Positions 45,860 through 57,896 of a DNA stretch of 64,000 bases are shown here, one piece after another. Numbering within the stretch: position 1 is the first letter of the stretch; each line of letters starts with the position of its first letter. Both the position numbers and the translations under genes were made by a program. The stretch spans positions 1 through 64,000 of the forward strand of contig MU278369.1 of assembly GCA_022385755.1 (NCBI GenBank), read 5' to 3'. The notes below the pieces were generated by a model. It ran no database searches. It saw nothing but the letters and a program-made list of their open reading frames with translations, and was not told where the DNA came from. Source of the stretch: Trametopsis cervina (taxonomy: Eukaryota; Basidiomycota; Agaricomycetes; Polyporales; Irpicaceae).

Positions 45860-48800
45860 TCACATACCGAGCTGCGAGTCGGACACGTAGTGCCCACCCG
45901 CGGTGCACCGATACCCTCCACTCTGCTTCACCCACTGGAATCCTGCCGGACAGATGCCCATCGTACGCAGCTTTCGTTGTGCCTGCTGCTCTCGTTTCCT
46001 CTCCTCCATCTCCCGCTGCTTGCGCGCCTCGAGCTCCAACCGCCGCTTCTCAAGCTCTGCCCTCGCCTTGATCTCGCGCAGCCGCTGCGCCTCGAGACGC
46101 CGCTTCAGTTCGTCGTCCGCCGCCTGCTGTCGTGCACGCTCCTCCAGCGCGACCCGCAACGCCCTCGCCTCCTCTTCCGCGCGGCGCGCCTCTGCCTCTG
46201 CGCGCTCCGCCTCTTCGAGAGCCTCCTGTTGCCTGCGTGCGGCGTCGAGTGCGGCCTGTTTGTCGGCTTGGAGCTGAGCCCAGACACTGTCGCTCACCCC
46301 TACGTCACGTTCGAAGTCGCCGACGTCGGAAGGGGTCTCGGGTGGAACCTCGGGGGGCGGAGGCGGTGCGACGGAAGTGGCTTGGGAGGAGGCGGTCGAT
46401 ATAGATGGGGGAGCGGGAGGAGGTGGGCCGAGATGTTGGAAGGGGAGAGGGGGCCCGGTATGCATCGACGCTCTCGGAAGGTTGGCGGCGCGCGAGTATC
46501 GCTCTTGCAGCATCTCAGCAACACAGTCGATGGCGTCCTGCCCCTCCAGTGTGAGCTCGTCGGGTAAGGTTGAGGTCCGCTTGTATACTATCCTGACCAT
46601 CTGCTTCGAGAGTGTAATGACATCGCGAGCGTTACCCCATGACGGCAGGCTGGCTAGCTGCCCGAATAGGGCCACCAGTCGTTGATAATCTCCCGACGAT
46701 GGTGCATCTAGAGTACGACACCGAATACCGCTCTTCTTGAGTGTGTTCCTGAGGATATCCAGACACTGCTCTGGGCTCATATTTTCGAAAGTGATGGTCT
46801 CCGGGAAGCGACTCGACAACCCAGGGTTCACGGCCATGAGCTGGTTCATCTCCTGGTCGTAACCTGCGAGGATGACGATTAGCTTTCCTGCGAATGCGTC
46901 CTGGGTCAGTATCCCGACAAGTTCGTCCATGGCTTCTTTCGCAAAGTGGCCTTCGCTGAGTCGATATGCCTCGTCGATGAATAGCACCTTGCCCAAGGCG
47001 CGCTCGAAGACCTGCCGCGTCTTGTGTCCTGTCTGTCCTACGTAGTCGGCAACAAGATCAGATGCGGAGCATTCAACGACTTCCGTCGAAGATAAGAAGC
47101 CCATGTCATAGTAAACCTGTCCCATCTTCCGTGCAGTAGTCGTCTTCCCAGTACCTGTAGAAAGCTAAGCCTCCAGAGCAACATATTATCTCAACATAGC
47201 ATACCAGGAGGTCCCTTGAACTGGAAAGTGGTAGGAACAAACTGCCGGGCGTCTTGACCTCTCTGCTTGACGATCCGCGCAATATTCTGCCACTCGCGAA
47301 TCTTTTCTACGATCTTATCGCACCCTGTTACATCTGCAAATAACTCCTGCAGACTCTCCTCCGAATGAGCCGAGCGATCAAACTCGGGGTCGAAGTCCAC
47401 GGGTTGAAAGATGATGTCAAGTGCCCTCTGTGGGACGGGCAAAGCTGCTTGCCTCGACTGGTAATTGTTTTTCGCCTTCCCGAGAAGGTTCTCGACTTCG
47501 CCACCATTACCAAAGTTTGGACGGTTACGTGCACGGCCAAGGACGTCTATCGCAACGAGCTTGGCATCGCCAGTAGCATCGAGATCTTGCTGCTTCAGCT
47601 TCAGATTGAGGATCTCCAGGAGCTCGGACTCGGAGAAGTCTTCGAAGCGGAAGGCGTCTTCGATAGCAAACCGCCGCGACAAACCAGGATTGACGTTCTG
47701 CGTATACTCAGTACAGAATCGAGATCGAAAGCTCGTATTGGCTCACTTGAAACATCTCTCGCATCTGAGGTTCATATCCCAATAGGAGAACACAGCGGTC
47801 CTCGCCAGGCACGCTTTGGACCTCTGCCACCATAGTATCGATAACTGCATCCTTGTACGGGTCATTCTTCTTGCCGCCGCCGCCTGACACACCGCCATAC
47901 AGCATGTACGCCTAATAACAAAGTTAGAGACATGCTGTAGCAGCTCAAATGTGCGAATCCTGACTTCATCGATGACCAGAACCTTCCCAACTGTGGATGC
48001 CAAGATGGCTTTGGTCTTGCTCTCCGATTCACCAAGCACGCTTCCTATAAAATCTGCTGGGTTCTTAATGACAACTAGGATAGACGTGAGTACCAACGAT
48101 GTTCTCCAAGACATGAGGCACTTACCTTCGCCATTTGTCAACAAACCAAGATCAACGAGTACCTGCCCATACAACTTGGCAACGGTAGTTTTGCCTGTTC
48201 CGGGGTTTCCGAAGAAGACTCGGTTAAGAGACATCTGGATGGGTTCTTTCTCTTTCAGCTCCCTCTGATAGTTCGCAGTGATAAGGTCAAAGAGGTTCTG
48301 GATGGATGTCTTGACAGCCTTAAGTCCGGTCAGAGCCTTGAGCTTGGTCCATGCATTGCTTTCGAGAACGGCTTTGGAGGGATCAGGGCCGATGAGATCT
48401 TCCTTTACGAACAAGAAATCGTCCGGCCTCTTCCCTTTGCTGCGCTGTTGGGTGAGACGGGCAGCCTGCCGCTCGGAAATGACGGATAGCAAGTTGTGCA
48501 GAGCCCTCGCATTTCCGAAACCATCTCGTCCGCGCCCGCGCCCCAGACGTCGCACCGCAATACGCATATACAGACCGCGCATCCCACCCTCGATCTTCAG
48601 CTTCCCCGCGTATTTCTTGATGATGACTCGCTCGAGCATGAGGCGTAGCTCGTCATCGGAATAATCGTCAAATTGTAGACGGTATGGCACGCGACTGGTG
48701 AGACCGGGATTATGTTCGAAAAACTTCTCCATCTGCTTATTGTAGCCGGCGAGGATAAAGACGAGCTTGCCTACGTTGTTCTCCATTTCCGCTAGGAGGA

Positions 48801-51800
48801 AGTCGAGCACTTGCCCTCCGCCGAAATTACTAGATCCGGTGAGTTGATAGGCTTCGTCGATGAAGATCGCACCGCCGCCAGCTTTAAGGACTTCTTCAAG
48901 CTTCTTCTTGATCCCGGGGATGCCCTCATTCGCTAGCCGTGAACCGGTCGTTTCGACAAACTCGTCGCCCGGAAGCACATCCACCGACGTTAGAAACTTA
49001 GCGTAATGACGTGCAACAGTTGTTTTCCCTGGAGATACAATATGGAGACCTGTCGAGCTCTACGTGAAAATCACTCACCAGTGCCAGGATTCCCAAGTAG
49101 CACGATGTTGAATCGTTCATCCTTCAGCGATGTCCCTTGGCGTTGACTGACATCGATCTTCGCCTTGATACGAAGTACTTGGGCTTTCACGTTTTCGAGT
49201 CCAGTCATAGCCATGATCGCATCCATGCTGTCGTTAGAGGCGCCGTCCATGTCCTTCTGACGTTGCCATTCAGCTTCGGAGACAGATGTTCGTTCTGTTG
49301 GTGTCGAGTCTGCTGGTTCATTTACAGAGACCTCATCCTCGTCTTCATGCTCCTCACCGCCGCCGCGGTTATCGGTACTGGGACCAGACTCGGAAGAGCG
49401 GTCCACAACATGACTCGTTGGGACAGAACTTGCAGAAGCAGACTTCCGAGTTGCGGAAGGCACGGGAGCACTGGTTGGTTTTGGAGCCAGCGCAGCTGCC
49501 TGCCTCTTTGCAGCTTTGGCCCTCTCGTTCTCTAGATCTAGTTGCTTCTGTGCCAGCGCGTCAGCACGTTGTTTCACGCGCTCCCTATCCTGTGCGGCCT
49601 CCCTTTCCGCGGCGATCTCCTCGTCCAACTTGGCGATGCGTTGTGCGTGCTCTCGCTCCTCTGCTTCTCGCTTCTGCTGTTTCTCGAAAGCTTTCTGACG
49701 CTTCTTCTCAGCATCCTCCGCCTCCTTTTCGCACTTGGCGCATGAAACGGGTACGGCTTGGTGGCATCTCCAGACGCGTTTATGACTATTGGGACAACGA
49801 TCTTCCATGACATGGGTGCAAGTGACCTTGGAGTGATCGGAGATCTGATGACACTTCGAAGGACAAGTATGAACACCGCAGCTGAGCATTATGCCACTAC
49901 AGCAAGTACAAACAATTAGTCATGTTGAGACCTCAGAAAGTGTAGTAGAACTGACCATGGTTCCTTGCATCCACCGTCAGGACACTCTCGGTCAAAGTCA
50001 TCTGGCCCCGATAGAAGCGCCTTCCGAGTAGGGTGTCGCTCGCACTTGACCGGTACTCCGTCGTAGACATGGCCACCCGTCCGCAGTAGACTGAAAACTT
50101 GCTTCCAAAGTTTCTTGCCCTCGGGATTTCGCGCGTTACTGAATGTTTCGGCGTTGCCAATCATGATAAGACCATCACGAGCACGAGAGAGCAAGACGTT
50201 CACACGCTCAGCAGAAGACATGAAGCCGATGTCTCCATTTGAATTGCTACGCGTGAGTGAGACAATGACAATATCGCTCTCTTCGCCTTGATAGTTGTCT
50301 ATTCTCTGTGGTGAGCAGCCGTTCAGCCTAACTCAAAGAACTGCGACCCACCGATGGTAGCCAGCCTGATAGGCTTCTTGGCGAGCTGGGCAGCTCCAGA
50401 AGAAACGAGACCAAAGCGGACAAGGTCTGCTGAATCGAGATCATTAAGAATCGGATCGTTGTCATTGCGAAGCGCTTCCTGAAGACGATGCAGTTGTCCC
50501 AAGTACGGCGTGAGGATGACGATCTTGTCCGTGCCGTAACCCTGCTGGCCGAGATAACGAAGGACTTTCAGAACCATGCTGACTTCGAAGGTATTCTGCT
50601 TTGATGATTTAGCACCTTCCTCGCGCCAGTTCGCCAGGCGATCGTTCTCATCCTCTGGATGACTGTGAGTGAAGAATACGATGTTATCTTGCAGACCACG
50701 TATATCTGGTCGGCTCTTCGTGGTATCAGCGTCGACAAGGTCGGGGTAGGTGAGGCTGCGAATGAGTTTCGAGATCTCGGGTCGCATGCGGTGCTGCTTG
50801 CTGAGAGTCTGGTGCGGGTAACCGCGCTGGACGAGGCGCTCGAATAGCGATCGGTTCAGGTCGTAACCATCCCCCTTCTCTACAGTGAGCTGATAACTCT
50901 CGACCTTAGGCCGCAGCTGCCTGATCGCCACCACAGAGTGTAAGCCAGTGCATTGTCACGATTGCATTGTGAAGAACTCACTTGTGATCACCAATAAGGA
51001 TCATGCGACGCGTTTCCTCACCGAGAGCGGTCAGAACATGACTCTCGAGAATCTCGCCAGCTTCCTCAACAAGAATGATCCCAGGATTAGCCGCTGCGAT
51101 ATCGTCAGTGTACTTTGCAGCTGCGGTCGTCGTAGAACCGATGATGCGCTTGTTACGCAAGACGACTCCATCGCCTTCTGCATACTTGCGATCGAGCTGG
51201 CCCTGAGCGGAATTATACTGGCGACCGTGCTCGTAGGCCTTCTCGGTCTGTTCCTTGCGAATGATGTTTTGCCATATGTCATATTGCTTGCGCCGTGCCT
51301 TCTTGTCCATGCCCCATATATGTTTAGAATCCTTGACGTTTGGGAGACTGCGAAATGCACCAGGATCATGACCCCCGATCCATGCGTCTATCAGGTAGGT
51401 ATCGGTAATCGCAGCGCCACGTTTACCAGCCACTTTCATATCGCCATCGAGGGTGGAACGCGGTATCGCGAATGCTTGAAAGAACTCGGGGGCCTCAAAT
51501 TCAATTAACTCGAGTATTGAGCGAGTAGGAATTCTTCTGCTAAGGGACTGGAAAGAATCGGTGAGCTTGGACAAGTGCAAGCTGGCGGTTCGCCCGTGCT
51601 CATTGATGATGCTCCAGTCCGCGCGAGTGAATTTGGTCATTTTTCTCTGGTTGTACAGGGAAAGGGGTTCCGTCCTGGAAGTACTCTTGCCACCTAGGCG
51701 GACAAGACTGCTGTTTGGGATTCCAACGTCCATCAGATCTTCAAGAAACTGATCGAGAGCGTGGTTGGTATAACAGCAGACCAAGATGGTCTCCGGGGTG

Positions 51801-53374
51801 GTGTCGTGAAAGATTTTCGCGAGCAGAGCGCCTATGAATGATTTGCCAGTCCCTAATAGCCATGGATAGTTCAGCGCAAGAACATACATACGATAAGCTT
51901 ACAAACCTGGAGGTCCCTGGATTAGAGATACGCGCTGTACGAGACCCGAAAGTAAAGCTGCAGCTTGGGCGCTATCAAGATAGATCGGCTTGTTGGCCTG
52001 AAGCAGGGATTGCAGATTTTCGCGGGGTCGACTTTCAAGACCGTGGATAATCGCACTAGTCTGGGCAGGGTTTGCGGGTTTCTCGTGCACTACACCTGGT
52101 GCCCAAGCAAGTAACTCGGGCCACAGCGGGACCTGGTGGATCTCTTGCAGCTTTCTCAGCACAGGCTCATAGGCGAATACAGCCGTGTCGATTTGTACGA
52201 GCTTCACATTTCTAGAGCGATGCAGAGCCAAGAGCGTGTCTATTGTCGCTTGCTTCCCTTCCAGCTGAAGGACGAACTCCGGCGGATATTTCGAAAGCAA
52301 GTCCTCGTCGCGTCGTATCTTCGGAAACGCGACGACGATACCATCTACTAACAGACAGCACATCGACATGTCCTTTACGTATCGCCGTTCTTTGAGAAGA
52401 AAGTCCTTGCGCTTTTTCCGGTCGACCTTGTGAAAGAAGTATAAATCATTGGTACAGCGCAGGACAATGCCCCATTTCGGGTTCTTGTGCGGAGGAGGAC
52501 CGGGTTCAGCATGCATGTTGACTAACGACAGGCCGTCGACTACGAGCCCACGGTGACGTCCCTTCTTCTGGCCGAGGATAATTTGCAGCTCGTCTCGCAA
52601 CTCGAAAATCATATCCTCGCGATACAAGCGGAACTGATTGTCGAGGTGCGTGCTGAGACGATTGTCAACATCCACAGCATCGACTTCGGCTGCAGTGCGA
52701 ATAAAAGGTGTATCCTTCGACGTGAGCTCTCCGGTAGTTGGGAGTATGTTGATTTCGCGGAAATCCACGAAGTCGTTATCGTGACGCCCTCCTGGGCTGA
52801 GCTCAGGGTCGAGCACGGCGCCAACACCACAGGTGTCGACGATATGCTTGATCTTGTGCCCAAGCGTGCGAATGTCGGTATTATTGGAGGATAAGAGTGG
52901 CTGAGTGATCGTTGGGTCCTGCGCGAGCTCGCGGTACGGTAAAGCGACCTCGCTGGGAAGGGATATGAGCTGAAGAAGGACCCACGCGAACGCATCTTGC
53001 CCCGATTCCGTCAATGTACCATCTCTCAGGGCACTGCTGAATGAACGCCACAGTATAGGAGGTTCAACCATCCGCAACAGAATTTGTTCGAGATAACTGC
53101 CCCCGCCAATGTCCTTGAGGGCTGGCGCACGGAAGTAGACGACAGTTTTAGAGCCGAGCCCGTTCAGAAACGGAAGCGAGTTATCAATGAACATGGCTTG
53201 TTGAAGAGACGCGAGGCCAGACTTGCTTGAGATAATCTTGTCCGCGCATGAGACGACATCCACTTGCGCACATATCCCTTCTAGAAAAAGTGAAGCGTTG
53301 GCGCGAGATATGTTTGTTTGACCGCTCAGAACGGAATGAAAGTTCCGATTAAGTCTTTGTGTTCGAACGTCCAT
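45860..53374 (-). CDS. Giant ZNFX1-like SF1 helicase fused to three CbxX/CfxQ-type AAA+ domains
   Basis: Ten exons (53374-51907, 51852-50982, 50920-50352, 50298-49956, 49896-49079, 49028-48126, 48074-47965, 47911-47747, 47697-47205, 47154-45860) close in frame to 2344 residues. Residues 1 to about 1083 form a UPF1/ZNFX1-type superfamily-1 helicase: P-loop LIQGPPGTGKS near 490, STTTAAAKY, Walker B ILVEEAGEILESH near 755, LSKQHRMRP, DNYQGEESDIVIVSLTRSN and NVLLSRARDGLIMIG. A Cys/His region (about 1070-1140, with CGVHTCPSKCH and RVWRCHQ) recalls NFX1-type fingers. A coiled coil follows (to about 1215). Three AAA+ domains come next: GNPGTGKTT/FIDEAYQL (about 1350), GNPGTGKTT/VIDEAYML (about 1632) and GPPGTGKTT/FIDEAYRL (about 1911). 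A second coiled coil and a conserved tail (CPAGFQWVKQSGGYRC, GGHYVSD) end the protein. Animal ZNFX1 acts in RNA silencing and antiviral defence; the fungal fusion's role is unknown. Confidence 0.93.
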
Positions 53375-54577
53375 CTGGCGGGAGTAGTTGTGAATGGGAG
53401 TATATCTGCGCGGATCTAGTGCTTACAAACGATCGAGAATGGAGCGGCGCGATATATTGTATTGGGGTGCAGACGAAGGCGGATTGCAAGCGAGAGGATT
53501 GGTAGATGGGGGTATGGGGCAAGGGCTGTGGCGTCCTTCGGGTGGGCAGGGCTCTTTTTAGGCATGCAGTCTAAAGCCACTGGGGAGCCTGGAAGAAACG
53601 TGTCTTTCTGTGAACAAGCATCAGAACATGCTGAGCCTTCGAGGGCTCGTCGCCTGCGCATACCTTATACAGCAGATGAACGGCCATCTGCGATTATCTG
53701 GCCGACGCAGTAAACCCGGACTTGCCTTCCACATGCGTGGGCAGAATTAGAAGAGGTCAAAGAGGATGCGAGAAGAGCAGGACCACTTCCGGTGCAATAG
53801 CGAGAACACACATGTTTGATGCATACATTGGTGGCAGAGGTTCCTCGGAAATACAGAAGTCGCCACCAAAACTTGGTTTGGTAGGGCACGTGACTGATAC
53901 ATGATCGCACTCCGGCAATCTCAACAAATGGAATTGAGTCAGTCCAGAAAGCGGCACTGAAGTTTTGAGAGCGCTCTTTTATCCTACTCACCTGCTGTAG
54001 TGGGACAATGCGGGGAAGGAAACGACCTCAGGATTCTCTAACCGGCAAGACTAAGGGCTGACTGGAGGACTGGGGCTGCTGCTGTGGATCTGGCAGGCCG
54101 CTGGTACAGATATGATTGGTACAGGTACTGTGGGACTGTCGCTGTAGGTTGTTCCACTCTTGTCACCACAATGGAGACATAGCACTTGCTCATACTAGGT
54201 GTTGGTAGCGGTATTGATCGTTGTAAGAGCCTCCCTGGGCATTCCCTGCCCGCAGGTTGTTACATGCCGACCAATCTACTGTGGCCGTGTATGGAATATC
54301 CTTGTGACAGCGCCATAGTGTGGTTTCACCCACTTCTAGGAAGATGGACTTCGAGCAGAGAAGGAGAGTGAGAGAATTCTGAGCTCTCAAGCATATTCAC
54401 GGTGTACTTAAATACATGTCAAGTACAATACTTGTAATCTAGGTTGAGTCAGCCGTCGATATTTGTACAATAATACATGGTAGTCCGCAATATTCGAGTC
54501 ATTCATGACCTAGTTACTAGTTAGTCGGAAGATTCGGAGTCCTTCGGCGTTATAATAAGTGATCGTACAACAATCGC
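53375..54577. other. Upstream region of the helicase/AAA+ gene
   Basis: 1.2 kb between the start of the intact gene and the end of the first broken copy. It should hold the promoter. No gene is seen. Confidence 0.5.
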
Positions 54578-57500
54578 CTCCTCTTCCGCGCGGCGCGCCT
54601 CCGCCTCTTCGAGAACCTCATGTTGTCTACGTGTGGCCTCGAGTGCAGCCTGCTTGTCGGCTTAGAGCTGAGCCCAGACACTGTCGCGCACCCCTGTGTC
54701 GCGCTCAGAGTCGCCGATGTCAGAAGCGGTCTCAGGTAGAATCTCGGAGGATGGCGGACGTGTGGAGAAAGTAGATTGGGAGGAGGCGCTCGATATGGCT
54801 GGGGGGGAGGGAGGAGGGCGGCCAAGGTGTTGGAAGGGGAGAGAGGGGCGAATGTGCATCGACGCTCTCGGAAGGTTGGCGGCGCGCGAGCATCGCTCTT
54901 GCAGCATATCAGCAACACAGTCGACGGCGTCCTGTCCCTCCAGTATGAGCTCGTTGGACAAGGTCGGAGCTCGGTTGTATACTATCTTGGCCATCTGGTT
55001 CGAAAGTGTGATGACATCGTGAGCGTTACCCCATGAGGGCAGGCTGGCTAGCTGTTCGAATATGGCCACCAGTCGCTGATAATCTCCCGACAATGGTTCC
55101 GCGAGAGCGCGACACTGAATGCCGCTCTTCTCGAGCGTGTTCTTGAGGATATCTACACATTGCTGAGGGCTCATGTTCTCGAATGTAATGGTCTCCGGGA
55201 AGCGACTCGACAACCCAGGGTTTATCGCCATGAGCTGGCTCATGTCCCGATCATATCCTGCGAGGATGACGATCAGGTTTCTTGCGAACGGGTCTTGGGT
55301 TAGTACCCGGACAAGTTCGTCTAGGGCTTCCTTAGCAAACTGACTTTCGTTGAGTCGATATACCTCGTAGATAGATAGAACCTTTCCCAGTGCATCCTCA
55401 CAGAGCTGCCGCGTCTTGTGCCTTGTCTGCCCTACGTAGTCGGCAACGAGGTCGGATACGGAGCATTCGATGACTTCAGGCGAAGACAAGAGACCCATGT
55501 CGTAGTAGACCTGTCCCATCTTCCGCGCAATGGTCGTCTTCCCGGTGCCTGTAGGATATTGAGCATCCAGAGAAACAGAACCATGTCAGCATATCATACC
55601 TGGAGGACCCTTGAACTGGAAAGTGGTAGGAACAAGCCGCCGAGGGTCTTGACCTTTCTGCTTCAAGATCCGCGCAATATTCTGCCACTCGAGAAACCTC
55701 TCCATGATCTTTTCGCATCCCGTGAGGTCCGCAAATTGCTTTTGCAGATTCTCCTCGGGATGAGCCCAACGATCGTAGTTGGGGTCAAAGTCCATAGGTT
55801 GAAAGATGATGTCAAGTCCCCTTTGTGCTTCGAGTAGAGCTGCTTGTCTCGAGTGATAATTGCTCTTTGCAATCGCGAGAATGTTGGCGACTTCGCTCCC
55901 ATTACCGAAGTTTAGACAGTTTCGCGCGCGGTCGAGGACTTCTATAGCAACGCGTTTCGCATCATCGGTAGCATCAAGATCCTGCTGTTTCAGCTTCTGA
56001 TTGAGAATATCGAGGAGCTCTGTATCTGAGAAGTCATCGAAGCGCAGGGCATCTTCGAGAGAGAAACACCTTGACAGACCGAGATTAACGTTCTGCGTAC
56101 GTTCAGTACAAATCAAAATCTGAAATGATAGCTCGTATTGGCTCACTTGAAACATCTCTCGCATCTGAGTTTGGTACCCCAATAGGAGAACACAGCGGTC
56201 ATCGCCAGGCACACTCTGAACCTCTGCCACTATAGTATCGATGACTGCATCCTTGTACGGGTCATTCTTCTTGCCGCCGCCGTCTGACACACCGCCATAC
56301 AGCGTATGTGCCTAAATAGCAAAGTTAGAAACAGGTTCCAGTTACTCAAATGAGTGAATCCTGACTTCATCGATTACCAGAACCTTTCCGACTGTGGACG
56401 CCAGTATGGCTTTGGTCTTCTTCTCCGATTCACCAAGCACGCTTTCTATAAAATCTGCCGGATTCTTAATGACAACTAGCATTGACGTAAGCACCGACGA
56501 CGTTCTCCGAGGTATGAGCTACTTACCTTCGCCATTCGTCAACAAACCGAGATCAGCAAGCACCTGCCCATACAACTTGGCGACGGTAGTTTTGCCTGTT
56601 CCGGGGTTTCCCAAGAAGACTCGGTTAAGGGACATCTGAATTGGTTTCTTCTCATTCAGTTCCCTCTGATAGTTGACAATGATCATATTGAATAAGTTCC
56701 GGATCGATACCTTGACGGCACCTAGTCCGGTCAAAGCGTTGAGCTCGATCCACGCCTTGCTCTCGAGAAGAGCTCTTGAAGGATCAGGGCCGATGAGATC
56801 TTCCTTCACGAACAAGAAATCATCCGGCTTCTTTCCTTTGCTGCGTTGTTGGGTGAGACGGGCGGCCTGCCTCGCAGAAATGACAGATAGTAAGTTGTGC
56901 AGATCCTTCGTGTTGCCGAATCCATCTCGACCGCGCCCGCGCCCTAGACGTCGCACTGCGATACGCATGTATAGACCACGCATCCCACCCTCAATCTTCA
57001 TCTTCTCGGCGTACTTCTCCAGGATAAGTCTCTCGAGCATGAGGCGTAGCTCGTCGTCGGAGAAGTCGTCAAATCGTAGACGGTATGGGACACGAGTGCT
57101 GAGACCGGGATTGTGCTCGAAAAGCTTCTCCATCTGCTTATTGCAGCCGGCAAGAATAAAAATGACCTTCCCTACGTTCTTCTCCATCTCTGCCAGGAGG
57201 AATTCGAGCACTTGTCCTTCACGGGAGTTGCTATATCCGATGAGTTGATGGGCTTCGTCGATAAAGATTACACCGCCACCAGCTTTGAGGACCTGTTCAA
57301 CATTCTGCTTGATACCGTGCATGCCCTCATTCTCCAACCGTGAACCGGTCGTTTCGATGAACGTATTGCCAGGGACCACATGTGCGGACATAAAAAACTT
57401 GGCGACAAGAGGTGCAGCAGTTGTCTTGCCTGGTTGTACAGTGAGGAGACCGCCCAGGCACTACTTAGGAATCACTCACCAGTGCCGGAATTGCCAAGCA

Positions 57501-57896
57501 GCGCGATGTTGAATCGTTCCTTCTGCAGCGATGTCCCTTGGCGTTTACTGATATCGATCTTCGCTTTGATGCGAAGGACTTGCGCTTTCACGCCTTCGAG
57601 TCCAATCATAGCCATGATCGCGTCCACCCCGTCATTGGATGTACCGTCCTCGTCCTTCTGACGCTGCCATTCGGCCTCAGAGGGAGAGGGTGTCTTGGTC
57701 GGTATCGATTCTGCCGGTTCGCATACGGATGCATCATCAACATCCTCATCACCAGTACTCGGTTCGGAATCTGAAGAACGATTCGAAACATGACCTGTTG
57801 AAATGTTCGGGATTGTAGAAAGGAAGACAGCAGCACTGGGTCTTGGAGCCAATGTAGCTGTCTGCTTCTTTGCAGCTCTGAACCGGTCGTTACAGT
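54578..57896 (-). pseudogene. Truncated second copy of the helicase/AAA+ gene (three AAA+ domains only)
   Basis: Homology starts abruptly at 57896, inside the region matching the end of the first coiled coil, and stops near 54578 inside the second. The helicase, Cys/His region and C-terminal tail are gone. Exon equivalents are 57896-57480, 57429-56527, 56475-56366, 56311-56147, 56092-55600 and 55548-54578. The four middle ones have exactly the lengths of the intact gene (903, 110, 165, 493 nt) and keep splice sites. Lesions: no in-frame ATG before the first AAA+ domain; the first P-loop is GNSGTGKT (Pro to Ser); the third Walker B is LSIYEVYRL (the catalytic Asp of FIDEAYRL is lost); and a stop (TAA for CAA) at 54662 ends the frame after SVWAQL. 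It is best read as a dying copy, although its frame is otherwise intact for about 3 kb. Confidence 0.85.
55470..55858. repeat. 389-bp tract identical to 63106-63494
   Basis: Every base from 55470 to 55858 matches 63106-63494 (offset 7636), including an intron. It is bounded by G/A mismatches at 55469 and 55859. The flanks of the two copies differ at roughly one base in ten. Confidence 0.9.

Noticed and set aside
45890..46567. 225-codon plus-strand open frame opposite the helicase/AAA+ gene
   Set aside because: Shadow of the coiled-coil exon; its low-complexity Leu/Arg/Pro composition mirrors the Glu/Ala/Arg codons of the other strand.
54662..57852. Copy 2 as a functional short AAA+ gene
   Set aside because: There is no in-frame ATG before the first AAA+ domain, two ATPase motifs are damaged and a stop cuts the coiled coil. 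Kept as a pseudogene unless transcripts are found.
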